Notes under the pieces: model-generated | The model's database searches: none | Seen by the model: the letters and a program-made list of their open reading frames with translations, nothing else | What the model was told of the DNA's origin: nothing | DNA from: Clostridiales bacterium | Lineage (GTDB): Bacteria > Bacillota > Clostridia > Christensenellales > UBA1242 | Length of the DNA stretch: 64,000 bases | Direction: 5' to 3' | NCBI GenBank assembly: GCA_918262735.1 | Contig: CAKJYJ010000003.1 | Location: 1 to 64,000, forward strand | Shown here: one piece after another, positions 53,599 to 62,530 of the stretch | Numbering within the stretch: position 1 is the first letter of the stretch | Layout: each line of letters opens with the position of its first letter | Program-made: the position numbers and the translations under genes

Positions 53599-54888
53599 AT
53601 GAAAACACTTTTTCAAAATGCTAAAATATTGAAGTTAAACACTGATAATGGTTATATAACTGGCGATGTTGTTGTTAATGGGAATATAATTGAATATGTT
53701 GGTAAAAAAGCACCAAATGGCAGTTATGATAAAGTTATTGATGTTAATGGTAATGTTTTAATGCCGGGTTTTGTTAATGCACATGCTCACACAGCAATGA
53801 CACTGCTTAGGGGTGTTAAAGATGATGTTCCTCTTCAAGAGTGGCTTATGGACGGCGTTGTGCCAATGGAAGAAAAAATGACCGATGAAGATGTTTATTG
53901 GGGGCAAATGCTTGGAATTGCAGAATATGTTAGAAACGGAATTACAACATTTGAAGAAAATTATTTCAATTACGAGGGTTTTACAAAGGCAATAAACAAG
54001 TCTGGACTTAGAGCAAGAATTGGGATTGGTCCAAAGATAAATGATAGAAACAATAATCATTATCAATATCTCGAAAATCTGTTGCAAATAGTTAAAAATA
54101 ACACAGATGAAAGTCTTGTTAATGTTGTTGTTTATGCTCATTCAATATATACAATAAGCGAGGACCAGTTCTATGCAATGGTTAAATTTGCAAATGACAA
54201 AGGGTATCCGTTTAGTATTCATTTAAGTGAAACGCTAAAAGAGGTGGGGGATTGTACGGTTGAACATAAAGAGTTAACGCCTCCTGGGTATATTGAAAGC
54301 TTAGGATTTCTTGATAGACCTTGCCTTTGTTACCACTGTGTTCACATGGATAAGGATGATATCCAAATTTTGGCAGATTATGGAGCGAGTGTTGCAACCT
54401 GCCCTTCGTCTAACATTAAACTTGCAAGCGGGATTGCTCCAATATATGCAATGCAGAACAAAGGCATAAACATATGCATTGGAACTGATGGTGTTGCAAG
54501 TAACAATTGTTTAGATATGTTCAAAGAAATGTTTTTGGTTTCCACACTTTCTAAGGTTAGTTTATATGATCCAAGCGTTATAACCGCAAAAGAGGTTCTA
54601 GAAATGGCAACGATAAACGGTGCACGTGCGCTAGGGGTAAATTCTGGAGAAATTGAAGTTGGTAGGAATGCAGATATTATTTTAATTGACTTAAATTCAC
54701 CACATATGCAACCATCAACCAACATTATTTCAAACCTTGTCTATTCAGCCAGAGGAAGTGATGTTTACTTTACGATGGTTGGCGGAAAGGTTGTTTACGA
54801 CAATGGTAAATATAATATTGGTGAAGATATAGAAAAAATATATGAAAAAGTCAATGAAATTAGAAAAAGAATTAGTAGTAATGATTAA
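53599..54888 (+). CDS. mtaD: 5-methylthioadenosine/S-adenosylhomocysteine deaminase-like amidohydrolase
   Basis: This 429-residue metal-dependent hydrolase of the ATZ/TRZ-MtaD group has VLMPGFVNAHAHTAMTLLRG (about 53-72; HxH metal site), LQEWLM, GITTFEENYF, FSIHLSET (about 206), YHCVHMD (about 245) and GTDGVASNN (about 295, catalytic Asp). It deaminates adenosine-type nucleosides such as MTA or SAH in methyl-cycle salvage. The exact substrate is inferred. GGAG lies 6 bases before the ATG. tex and a pseudouridine synthase follow at 15 and 4 bases, forming an operon. Confidence 0.85.
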   Translation: MKTLFQNAKILKLNTDNGYITGDVVVNGNIIEYVGKKAPNGSYDKVIDVNGNVLMPGFVNAHAHTAMTLLRGVKDDVPLQEWLMDGVVPMEEKMTDEDVYWGQMLGIAEYVRNGITTFEENYFNYEGFTKAINKSGLRARIGIGPKINDRNNNHYQYLENLLQIVKNNTDESLVNVVVYAHSIYTISEDQFYAMVKFANDKGYPFSIHLSETLKEVGDCTVEHKELTPPGYIESLGFLDRPCLCYHCVHMDKDDIQILADYGASVATCPSSNIKLASGIAPIYAMQNKGINICIGTDGVASNNCLDMFKEMFLVSTLSKVSLYDPSVITAKEVLEMATINGARALGVNSGEIEVGRNADIILIDLNSPHMQPSTNIISNLVYSARGSDVYFTMVGGKVVYDNGKYNIGEDIEKIYEKVNEIRKRISSND

Positions 54889-54903
54889 AACGGGAGTATA
54901 AAA

Positions 54904-57060
54904 ATGGATATAGTAAAAACACTAAGTAAAGAATTTGAATTAAAAGAAGAATACGCACAAAATATTATTAATTTATTAGACGAAGGTTGCACAATACCTT
55001 TTATTGCAAGATATAGAAAAGAAATGCACGGCTCATGTGATGATCAAATATTAAGAGAGTTTGCTGATAGATTAAACTATCTTAGAAATCTTGAAAAAAG
55101 AAAACAAGAGGTTGAGAATTCAATAAAAGAACAAGAAAAATGGACTGATGAATTGGAAGAAAAATTAAAAAATGCCAAGACATTAACCGAAGTTGAAGAT
55201 ATTTATAGACCATATAAGCCAAAAAGGAAAACAAGGGCAAGTGTTGCCATTGCAAAAGGTCTAGAGCCACTTGCTGATATTATTCAGGCACAAGTAACAA
55301 CAGATGATATTATGGTGCTTGCAAACACTTATGTGAATGAAGAAAAAGAAGTTAATTCTGCAGAAGATGCTCTTGCCGGTGCAAAAGATATTGTTGCAGA
55401 ACGAATTTCTGATGATAGTGAGCTTAGAAAGGTTTTAAGAGAAATAATTTTTAATAATGCGGAAATTAGCACAACACTTCTTGAAAAAGAAGGAAATGAA
55501 GTATATGAGATGTATAAAGAGCACAAAGAACCTGTTAAGTCAATTCCAAGCCACAGGGTTTTGGCAATAAACCGTGGTGAAAATGAAGAGTGCTTAAAGG
55601 TTGAAATTATGCTTGATGAGAAGCTTGCACTTGATGAAATTGAGAAAACATATATTATTGAAAATTCAACAACAGAAGATATAATGAAGGATATTATAGC
55701 CGATTCATATAAAAGGCTATTATTTCCAAGTTTGGAAAATGAATGTAGAAGTAATTTAACGGATAATGCAAATGAGCAGGCAATCAAAATGTTTGAGGTT
55801 AATTTGAGACCACTTTTACTTCAATCCCCATTAAAAAATAATGTTATAATGGGGTTTGACCCTGGATACAGAATGGGATGCAAAGTTGCAATTATCAATG
55901 ATCACGGTGATGTTTTAGACACAACTGTTGTTTATCCAACGCCACCATTTAACAAAACAGAAGAATCTTTATTAAAATTAAAAGCACTTGTTGAAAAAGA
56001 CAAAGTTGATATCGTTGCTGTTGGAAATGGAACGGCAAGTAAAGAATCCGAGATATTTATTTGTGAACTTATTAAACAGGTAAATAGACCACTTAACTAT
56101 GCAATGGTAAACGAGGCTGGGGCTTCCGTTTATTCGGCAAGTAAACTGGGTGCAGAAGAATTCCCAGATTTTGATGTTAATTTAAGAAGTGCTGTTTCTA
56201 TTGCAAGAAGATTGCAAGACCCACTTGCAGAATTAATTAAAATTGACGTAAAATCAATTGGTGTTGGACAGTATCAACATGATATGCCACAAAACAGGCT
56301 AACAGAAGTGTTGACTGGTGTTGTTGAAGATTGCGTTAATAGTGTTGGGGTTGACTTAAATACCGCCAGTCCAAGCCTACTTTCTTATGTTTCTGGTTTA
56401 AATGGAACAATTGCAAAGAATATTTGTGAATATAGAAAAGAAATTAAGAATTTTACAAACAGAGAGCAATTGCTAAATGTTAAAAAGTTGGGGCCAAAAG
56501 CCTATGAACAATGTGCGGGGTTTTTAAGAATTGTTGGTGGAGATAATGTTTTAGATAACACTGCAGTTCATCCAGAGAGTTATGAAAGTGCCGAAAAGCT
56601 ATTAAAATTGTTTAGCTTAAGTGATGATGATGTTAAAGATAACAATCTTGAAACATTGTCTAGTTTGGTTAAATTAAAGGGTGAAGAAAAAGTTGCAAAA
56701 GAAATTGGCGTTGGTGTTCCAACTCTTGTTGATATGGTAAAAGAACTAACAAAGCCTGGCAGAGATATTCGAGAAGATATGCCAAAGCCGGTTTTAAGAG
56801 CGGAACTATTAAGCCTTGAGGATTTGAAAGAGGGAATGGTTATTAGAGGAACCGTTCGTAATGTTATTGATTTTGGTGCGTTTGTTGATATCGGTGTGCA
56901 TCAAGATGGTCTTGTTCATATATCACAAATTTCAAATAAATACATTAAACACCCATCAGAAGAATTAAAAGTTGGACAACAATTAAATGTTAAAGTTTTA
57001 TCGGTTGACGTTCAGAAAAAAAGAATACAACTAACAATAAAAGATTGTCCACAAGATTAA
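54904..57060 (+). CDS. tex: Tex family RNA-binding transcription accessory protein
   Basis: This 718-residue protein has the full Tex order: an N-terminal helical part with TIPFIARYRKEMHG (about 31-44), a YqgF/RNase H-like domain beginning VIMGFDPGYRMGCKVAI (about 315), a double helix-hairpin-helix (LNTASPSLLSYVSGLNG ... LNVKKLGPKAYEQCAGFLRI, about 485-545) and a C-terminal S1 domain (GMVIRGTVRNVIDFGAFVDIG, about 640-715). It binds nucleic acid and is linked to transcription and stress responses. The length is typical. Confidence 0.95.
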   Translation: MDIVKTLSKEFELKEEYAQNIINLLDEGCTIPFIARYRKEMHGSCDDQILREFADRLNYLRNLEKRKQEVENSIKEQEKWTDELEEKLKNAKTLTEVEDIYRPYKPKRKTRASVAIAKGLEPLADIIQAQVTTDDIMVLANTYVNEEKEVNSAEDALAGAKDIVAERISDDSELRKVLREIIFNNAEISTTLLEKEGNEVYEMYKEHKEPVKSIPSHRVLAINRGENEECLKVEIMLDEKLALDEIEKTYIIENSTTEDIMKDIIADSYKRLLFPSLENECRSNLTDNANEQAIKMFEVNLRPLLLQSPLKNNVIMGFDPGYRMGCKVAIINDHGDVLDTTVVYPTPPFNKTEESLLKLKALVEKDKVDIVAVGNGTASKESEIFICELIKQVNRPLNYAMVNEAGASVYSASKLGAEEFPDFDVNLRSAVSIARRLQDPLAELIKIDVKSIGVGQYQHDMPQNRLTEVLTGVVEDCVNSVGVDLNTASPSLLSYVSGLNGTIAKNICEYRKEIKNFTNREQLLNVKKLGPKAYEQCAGFLRIVGGDNVLDNTAVHPESYESAEKLLKLFSLSDDDVKDNNLETLSSLVKLKGEEKVAKEIGVGVPTLVDMVKELTKPGRDIREDMPKPVLRAELLSLEDLKEGMVIRGTVRNVIDFGAFVDIGVHQDGLVHISQISNKYIKHPSEELKVGQQLNVKVLSVDVQKKRIQLTIKDCPQD

Positions 57061-57064
57061 AAAC

Positions 57065-57787
57065 ATGCAAAGATTAGATAAGTATTTAACAAATAACACA
57101 TCACTAACAAGAAGTGAAGCCGTTAAAGCAATTAAACTTGGAAGGGTTATGGTTAATTATAGAATCATAAAGAATAATGATTATAAACTTGATGAAAACC
57201 TTTCCAAAGTTTTTCTTGATGGCAGTTTTGTGAAATACAACAAATTTATTTATTTAATGATGAATAAACCAAGCGGAATAGTTAGTGCAACAGGTGATAA
57301 AAAAGAAAAAACAGTTGTTGATATTTTACCTAAAGAATATTCAAAAAAAGATGTTTTTCCATGTGGCAGGTTAGATAAAGATACCGTTGGATTGCTAATT
57401 TTAACAAATGATGGTGTTAACGCTCACAGGCTTCTTGCACCCAAAAACAACATATCAAAAACATATGAATTTATTTGTGCTGAGCCAATGTCTGACGATG
57501 ATATAACAACCATAGAAACGGGAGTTAAACTAAAAGATGGATACATAACAAAGCATTGTATAATTGAAAGAGAATCAAAAAAATCTGGAAAAATTACCAT
57601 TTTTGAAGGAAAATATCATGAAATTAAGCGAATTTTTGGTGCAATTGGGAATAAAATAACATTTCTAAAACGTATTTCTTTTGGTGAGATTCATTTAGAT
57701 AACTCATTAAATTATGGAGAATTTAGAGAATTGAATGATGTTGAAAAAGAATACTTTACTGGCAATAATGTGGATAATAAGCAATAA
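57065..57787 (+). CDS. RsuA-family pseudouridine synthase
   Basis: This 240-residue enzyme has an N-terminal S4 domain (MQRLDKYLTNNTSLTRSEA) and a catalytic domain with YLMMNKPSGIVSAT (about 62-75) and the active-site Asp in FPCGRLDKDTVGLLILTNDG (about 97-116), then KTYEF and GKYHEIKRIFGAIGN. It isomerises uridine in rRNA (16S-type RsuA group likely). The start is 4 bases after tex with no clear ribosome site, so translation is probably coupled. Confidence 0.92.
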   Translation: MQRLDKYLTNNTSLTRSEAVKAIKLGRVMVNYRIIKNNDYKLDENLSKVFLDGSFVKYNKFIYLMMNKPSGIVSATGDKKEKTVVDILPKEYSKKDVFPCGRLDKDTVGLLILTNDGVNAHRLLAPKNNISKTYEFICAEPMSDDDITTIETGVKLKDGYITKHCIIERESKKSGKITIFEGKYHEIKRIFGAIGNKITFLKRISFGEIHLDNSLNYGEFRELNDVEKEYFTGNNVDNKQ

Positions 57788-57808
57788 ATAATACTTATTA
57801 TAAGATTG

Positions 57809-57839
57809 TAAGAATATGAACAAATATTCATATTTCTTA
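57809..57839 (+). terminator. Hairpin after the tex operon
   Basis: TAAGAATATGAA can pair with TTCATATTTCTTA (one bulge) around a short loop. The following sequence is only moderately T-rich, so termination may be weak. Confidence 0.5.
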
Positions 57840-57878
57840 TGATTTTATTTATATTTTTTAAAAGGATTTGAGGTGGAT

Positions 57879-59123
57879 ATGAAGGTTAATTTTGATTTGT
57901 GTGGAGTTAACATTGATGAAATGAGATCATTTCAAAATAAAATTGATAACATATATTGTAAACTGTATTCAAATGACCATAGTGCAGGAACCGATTGGGT
58001 TGATTGGCCAGCATTGTGTGATGGAGACGTGTTAGAACCAATATACAAATTAGCAAATGAGATTAATAAAAACTCAGAAGTTTTATTTGTTATCGGAATT
58101 GGTGGCTCATTTCTTGGGGCAAAAAGTGGAATTGAACTTCTTGGGCAAAATTCTAAAACCAATGTGAGATTTATTGGTTATAATATGGATTATGAAAACT
58201 TGTTAAATGAACTTGGTTATGCCAAAGATATGAATGTAACAGTTAATGTTGTTTCTAAGTCGGGTTCCACATCTGAAATATTAGCCACTCTTAACATTGT
58301 TGAAGATTTTTTAAAGGATAAATATGGAAAAGATTATATTAAACACTTAATATTCACAACAGATATGGAAAGTGGTTATTTATCCGATAGAGCAAAAAGT
58401 GAAGGAATAACTCTTCTTGGTATACCAAAGTATATGGGTGGTAGATATTCAGTTTTATCTGCTGTTGGGCTATTACCTTTTGCAGTTGCAGGAATTGATA
58501 TTAAAAAATTAATTGATGGTGCAAAAGATGCGTATAATGAGTTAAAATCACCATTAGTTGAGAACAACAACTCATTTAAGTATGCAGTATATAGGTACTT
58601 ATTAAAGAATAAACTGAATAAGTCGATTGAACTATTTGCATCATTTATACCAAATTTTAGATTTTTTGGAGATTGGTTATCGCAATTGTTTAACGAGAGC
58701 GAGGGTAAAGATGGCAATGGTTTGTTTGTAACAAATGCAAGCTATTCAACAGACCTTCATTCAATTGGGCAATTTATTCAGGATGGTTCACGTATTCTTG
58801 GAGAGACTATAATTTCATCAAATTATTTTAACAAAGATACTTCGCTAAAAAACATTACAAATGAAAGCCCAATTAAGTTTTTGGAAGGAAAGAAAATTAG
58901 CGAAATTATAAAAGCACAGCTTGAAGGCACAGTAAAGGCACACTCACTTGCCGATGTTCCAATAATAATGTTTGAACTTGACAGAATCGATGAATATAAT
59001 TACGGATATTTAGTTTATTTTTTTGAGCATGCATGTGCTGTGAGTGGATATCTTCTTAGCATTAATCCTTTTAATCAACCGGGTGTTGAACAATATAAAA
59101 ACTGCATGAAGGAATTGTTATAA
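57879..59123 (+). CDS. pgi: Glucose-6-phosphate isomerase
   Basis: This 414-residue glycolytic enzyme interconverts glucose-6-P and fructose-6-P. Motifs are FVIGIGGSFLGAKSGIELLG (about 68-87), VVSKSGSTSEILATLN (about 125), GGRYSVLSAVGLLPFAVAG (about 188), the catalytic-Glu-region NESEGKDGNG and STDLHSIGQFIQDG (about 287), and INPFNQPGVEQYK near the end. The length is the short form typical of Firmicutes. The ATG at 57879 is preferred because the in-frame GTG at 57873 lies within the GAGGTGG ribosome site. Confidence 0.95.
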   Translation: MKVNFDLCGVNIDEMRSFQNKIDNIYCKLYSNDHSAGTDWVDWPALCDGDVLEPIYKLANEINKNSEVLFVIGIGGSFLGAKSGIELLGQNSKTNVRFIGYNMDYENLLNELGYAKDMNVTVNVVSKSGSTSEILATLNIVEDFLKDKYGKDYIKHLIFTTDMESGYLSDRAKSEGITLLGIPKYMGGRYSVLSAVGLLPFAVAGIDIKKLIDGAKDAYNELKSPLVENNNSFKYAVYRYLLKNKLNKSIELFASFIPNFRFFGDWLSQLFNESEGKDGNGLFVTNASYSTDLHSIGQFIQDGSRILGETIISSNYFNKDTSLKNITNESPIKFLEGKKISEIIKAQLEGTVKAHSLADVPIIMFELDRIDEYNYGYLVYFFEHACAVSGYLLSINPFNQPGVEQYKNCMKELL

Positions 59124-59171
59124 AAATATATTTCTAATGTAGATTTTTTACTATTATTTATAAGAATAATT

Positions 59172-59203
59172 TATCGGCCATTTCTATGGCTGATATTTTT
59201 TTT
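59172..59203 (+). terminator. Terminator of pgi
   Basis: TATCGGCCAT pairs with ATGGCTGATA (one G-T pair) around TTCT, followed by T8. Confidence 0.9.
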
Positions 59204-59386
59204 GTGCAAGAAAGAAAGATACGGGCGAGACAATTTTTAAATAAAATACAAAAAAAAGAATTATTTATTATAAAAAAACACACTATTTTTATCATTTTTT
59301 TAAAAAATATATAAAATTTGGCACAATTTAGTTGCGCGGGTAAGTTTGTACTTTATTATAATGTCGCATAAATTTAAGGGAGGAGC
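59204..59386 (+). promoter_or_regulatory. AT-rich spacer and probable promoter of the phage module
   Basis: A TATAAT lies at 59357-59362. The best -35 is TTGCGC (59332-59337) with a long 19-base spacer, so the promoter call is tentative. A strong GGGAGGAG ribosome site precedes the first phage gene. No attachment-site repeat could be identified. Confidence 0.45.
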
Positions 59387-59710
59387 ATGAATGGAAATAT
59401 AGGTAAAAACAAACTTGAAGAAATTATTTCTGCATTAATAAAAAAATCTGTTGGATATTCTGATGAGGAACATATTGAAGAGTATGTAATTGAAGATGGT
59501 GTTGAAACACTGGTTAAAAAACGTATTACAAAAAAGTTTGTTCCGCCTGACCTCTCTGCAACCAAATTGTTATTGGAGTATTTTAATCAGGCATCAAATA
59601 CTTCATATGAGGACATGACAGATGATGAATTAGATGCGGAAGTGGAAAGGTTGTATGATGAGTATAAAAAAATAAAAACAAAAGTTCAAATTGAAACAGA
59701 GGAGAAATAA
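59387..59710 (+). CDS. Small phage protein, possibly small-terminase-like
   Basis: This 107-residue acidic protein contains LVKKRITKKFVPPDLSATKL (about 44-63). That resembles the KxVPPDxxA...L linker of small-terminase-related phage proteins, which precede an ATPase gene. Here no large terminase follows. The start ATG has GGAGGAG upstream, and its stop overlaps the next start (TAATG). The assignment is weak; a DNA-binding or regulatory role is equally possible. Confidence 0.4.
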   Translation: MNGNIGKNKLEEIISALIKKSVGYSDEEHIEEYVIEDGVETLVKKRITKKFVPPDLSATKLLLEYFNQASNTSYEDMTDDELDAEVERLYDEYKKIKTKVQIETEEK

Positions 59711-59925
59711 TGTTGAATTTAGAAGATGTTAGAATAAAAACAAAATGCGATTTTACTGGTTGCAGGAATATTGCAAGCGTATCTTTTTATGATACTGACG
59801 ACAAAAAGAAAAAAATTAACCTTTGTGATGAATGCGTGCGTTCAATTTATTGTGCATATGCAAAATCAATAGTTCCAAAAAGTATTGAGGCACCATTCAA
59901 AACTAGAAAATTAACAAAAAAGTAA
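59710..59925 (+). CDS. Small zinc-finger-like phage protein, 71 aa
   Basis: Cys pairs in TKCDFTGCRN (about 12-21) and LCDECVRSIYC (about 38-48) suggest a treble-clef or zinc-ribbon fold. No specific family is recognised. The start overlaps the previous stop, and the portal gene starts 10 bases after its end, so it belongs to the head module. Confidence 0.6.
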   Translation: MLNLEDVRIKTKCDFTGCRNIASVSFYDTDDKKKKINLCDECVRSIYCAYAKSIVPKSIEAPFKTRKLTKK

Positions 59926-59935
59926 AGGGAAGAAG

Positions 59936-61795
59936 ATGAAAAAAACAGAAGAACAAAAATTAATTGATGAGGTTTTACAAGACTTCAAAAACAGACAACA
60001 AGAAAGAAAACCATTTGAAACACAATGGCAATTAAATATGAATTTTTTAATGGGAAATCAATTTTGTGGCATCGGTTATGGCGGAGATATTGAAGAATAT
60101 GAAAAGCAGTATTTTTGGCAAGAAAGAGAGGTTTTTAATCATATTTCAACCATAACCGAAACAAGACTTTCAAAACTGCATAAAGTTAGACCCAAAATGA
60201 CAATAATTCCGGCATCAAGTGACGAAACTGATATTAAAACAGCAAAGTTAAGTAAAAAAATAGTTGATAATATTTACAATAAAGAAGATATGTCTAGCAT
60301 AATTTCAACGGCAACAAAATGGAGTGAGGTTACAGGCACAGCTTTTTATAAAATTATATGGGATGATAATTTGGGTGAAACAATTGCAAATGATGAACGG
60401 GGTAAATCAATAAAAATGGGTGACGTTAGAGTGTTTGTTTGTTCTCCATTTGAAATATTTCCTGAAAGCACTTGTTGTGAGAGTTTAGATGATTGCAAAT
60501 CAATAATACATGCTAAGGCATACCACGTTGATGATATTGAATCAATTTGGGGCAAAAAAGTTGATGGTGAAGAAATAAATGTTTTCTCTTTGGACAACAC
60601 GGCAGTAACACTTGGTGGGCTTGGATATAATGGAAATTCAACAAGGGTTATTAATACAAAAAAATCAAACTATGCGATAGTTATTGAAAAATATGAGAAA
60701 CCGAGTGTGGCTTATCCTAATGGAAGGTTGATAATTATTGCGGGGAACACACTTTTGTATTGTGGTGAATTACCATATAAAAACGGAATTGATGGTGAGC
60801 GTGATTTTCCTTTTGTTCGTCAGGTGTGTTTGCCACAAACAGGTTGTTTTTGGGGTGGTTCAATCATCGAAAGAATCATACCGGTTCAAAGAGCGTATAA
60901 TGCGGTGAAAAATAGAAAACATGAATTTATTAACAGACTGTCAATGGGAATACTCACAGTTGAAGATGGTTCGGTTGATATTGAAAATTTGGAAGAAGAA
61001 GGACTTTCTCCTGGCAAAATTTTGGTGTACAGGCAAGGTGCGAATGTGCCTAGCTATATGACCAATACTCATGTTCCGTTAGACTTTTCAAACGAAGAAG
61101 AAAAATTGTTGCAAGAGTTTAAGGTAATTAGTGGCGTGTCTGACCTGATGAATTCAACTCAAGCTTATTACAACACAAGTGGGACAGCGTTATCCATGCT
61201 TATTGAACAAGATGAAACAAGGCTTTCGGTTACAAGTGAACAAATAAAATTTGCAATAAAGACAATTGGAAAACACATATTAAGACTATATAAACAATTT
61301 GCAAAAGTGCCAAGGCTACTTAAAATTATTGGTGATCATGGAGATTTACATGTTGAGTATTTTAATTCTTCAGATATAACAAGTGATGACATAACATTTG
61401 AAACAGATACTGAAATAAATGAAACTTTAGCACAAAGAAGAAACATGGTTTTTGAATTATTAAAAGCAGGATTACTTCATAATGAAGATGGTAAACTATC
61501 TAACCGAATGAGAATTAAGGCATTAGAATTGCTAGGATTTGGTGTTTGGGAAAATGCGCAAGACATTGGTGAACTTCATCAAAAACGTGCCTCAAGTGAG
61601 AATGCCAAAATAATAGCGGGTGAAGAGGTCAGTGTTAAGGAAATTGATGATCATGAACTACATATACAAGAACATATAGCATTTATGCTTGGTGGAGATT
61701 ACGAAAAAAAGTCAACACCAGAAATTGAAAATAAAATGTTAGAACATATTAGAATGCACAAAAAATTTATAAGTGTTGATAGTAAAAATAATTAA
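59936..61795 (+). CDS. Phage portal protein
   Basis: This 619-residue protein has the portal pattern: an N-terminal helical part with NMNFLMGNQF (about 37-46), EVFNHISTITETRLSKLHKVRP (residues about 67-88), a wing/crown region, then IPVQRAYNAVKNRKHEFINR (about 323), SGVSDLMN and STQAYYNTSGTALSMLIEQDE (about 405-430), and a helical C-terminus. It forms the dodecameric DNA gate at one capsid vertex. Its size and pattern resemble P22/podophage-like portals. Confidence 0.85.
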   Translation: MKKTEEQKLIDEVLQDFKNRQQERKPFETQWQLNMNFLMGNQFCGIGYGGDIEEYEKQYFWQEREVFNHISTITETRLSKLHKVRPKMTIIPASSDETDIKTAKLSKKIVDNIYNKEDMSSIISTATKWSEVTGTAFYKIIWDDNLGETIANDERGKSIKMGDVRVFVCSPFEIFPESTCCESLDDCKSIIHAKAYHVDDIESIWGKKVDGEEINVFSLDNTAVTLGGLGYNGNSTRVINTKKSNYAIVIEKYEKPSVAYPNGRLIIIAGNTLLYCGELPYKNGIDGERDFPFVRQVCLPQTGCFWGGSIIERIIPVQRAYNAVKNRKHEFINRLSMGILTVEDGSVDIENLEEEGLSPGKILVYRQGANVPSYMTNTHVPLDFSNEEEKLLQEFKVISGVSDLMNSTQAYYNTSGTALSMLIEQDETRLSVTSEQIKFAIKTIGKHILRLYKQFAKVPRLLKIIGDHGDLHVEYFNSSDITSDDITFETDTEINETLAQRRNMVFELLKAGLLHNEDGKLSNRMRIKALELLGFGVWENAQDIGELHQKRASSENAKIIAGEEVSVKEIDDHELHIQEHIAFMLGGDYEKKSTPEIENKMLEHIRMHKKFISVDSKNN

Positions 61796-61810
61796 AATAA
61801 CAAAAAAACG

Positions 61811-61861
61811 AAAAAAACATCAAAAAATAATGAAAAAATCACAATTTTTGGTGTTTTTTAT
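61811..61861 (+). terminator. Possible attenuator between portal and scaffold/capsid genes
   Basis: AAAAAACATCAAAAA (61812-61826) can pair with TTTTTGGTGTTTTTT (61845-61859) with a single G-T pair. Partial termination here, or a protective stem, would separate low-level portal from high-level capsid expression (inference). Confidence 0.5.
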
Positions 61862-61876
61862 TAAAGGAGATAAAAA

Positions 61877-62527
61877 ATGATTGAAGAAAATATTGGGGAA
61901 CAACCAAAAGAAATTGATGACAATGTGCAAAAAGAAATTGTTAATGATGGCACCGCTTTGAATTCAAACGATGGCTCCCTTGGTAAATTTAAGGACACAG
62001 AAAGTTTGCTTTCTGCCTATAACAATTTGCAGGCAGAGTTTACTAGAAAGTGTCAGAAACTTGGTGAGGTAACAAAAGAATTAAACGAACTAAAAGAACC
62101 TGCCAAGTCTGAGGATGAGGCATTCGTTTTTGATAAGGATAATTGGTCAGAACAGGTTTCATCTTTTTTATTAAAAAATGCCAAAGCAAAGGAATATTCT
62201 GGCGAAATAGCAAATGAAATACTGCAGGATAAAAATTTGCGAAGTTCTCCAAATGCTTTGGAACTTGCTTGGGCAAGGGTTATGGAACGAGAGTTCACAT
62301 CACCAAAACATCTTGCAAATGATAAAAAATTCATTGATGAACAAATTTTAACTAGGCAAGATGTTCGTGAGCAGGTAATTAATGAATATTTCAAAAATTT
62401 ACAAAAAATTAAAAATCCACCAATTATTTCAAACTCAGGTAATGTTGCCTTTTCTGGCGAGGTTGAACCTAAAAACATGGCAGAGGCAAAAAAGATGGTG
62501 GAGCAGTTATTTAACTTAAAAGGATAA
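61877..62527 (+). CDS. Phage capsid scaffolding protein
   Basis: This 216-residue acidic, mostly helical protein lies between the portal and major capsid genes. It includes LGKFKDTESLLSAYNNLQAE (about 35-54), a motif common to phage scaffolds, a coiled coil after it, and a C-terminal helix (MAEAKKMVEQLFNLKG) likely to contact the capsid protein. AAAGGAGA precedes the ATG. Confidence 0.8.
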   Translation: MIEENIGEQPKEIDDNVQKEIVNDGTALNSNDGSLGKFKDTESLLSAYNNLQAEFTRKCQKLGEVTKELNELKEPAKSEDEAFVFDKDNWSEQVSSFLLKNAKAKEYSGEIANEILQDKNLRSSPNALELAWARVMEREFTSPKHLANDKKFIDEQILTRQDVREQVINEYFKNLQKIKNPPIISNSGNVAFSGEVEPKNMAEAKKMVEQLFNLKG

Positions 62528-62530
62528 AAA

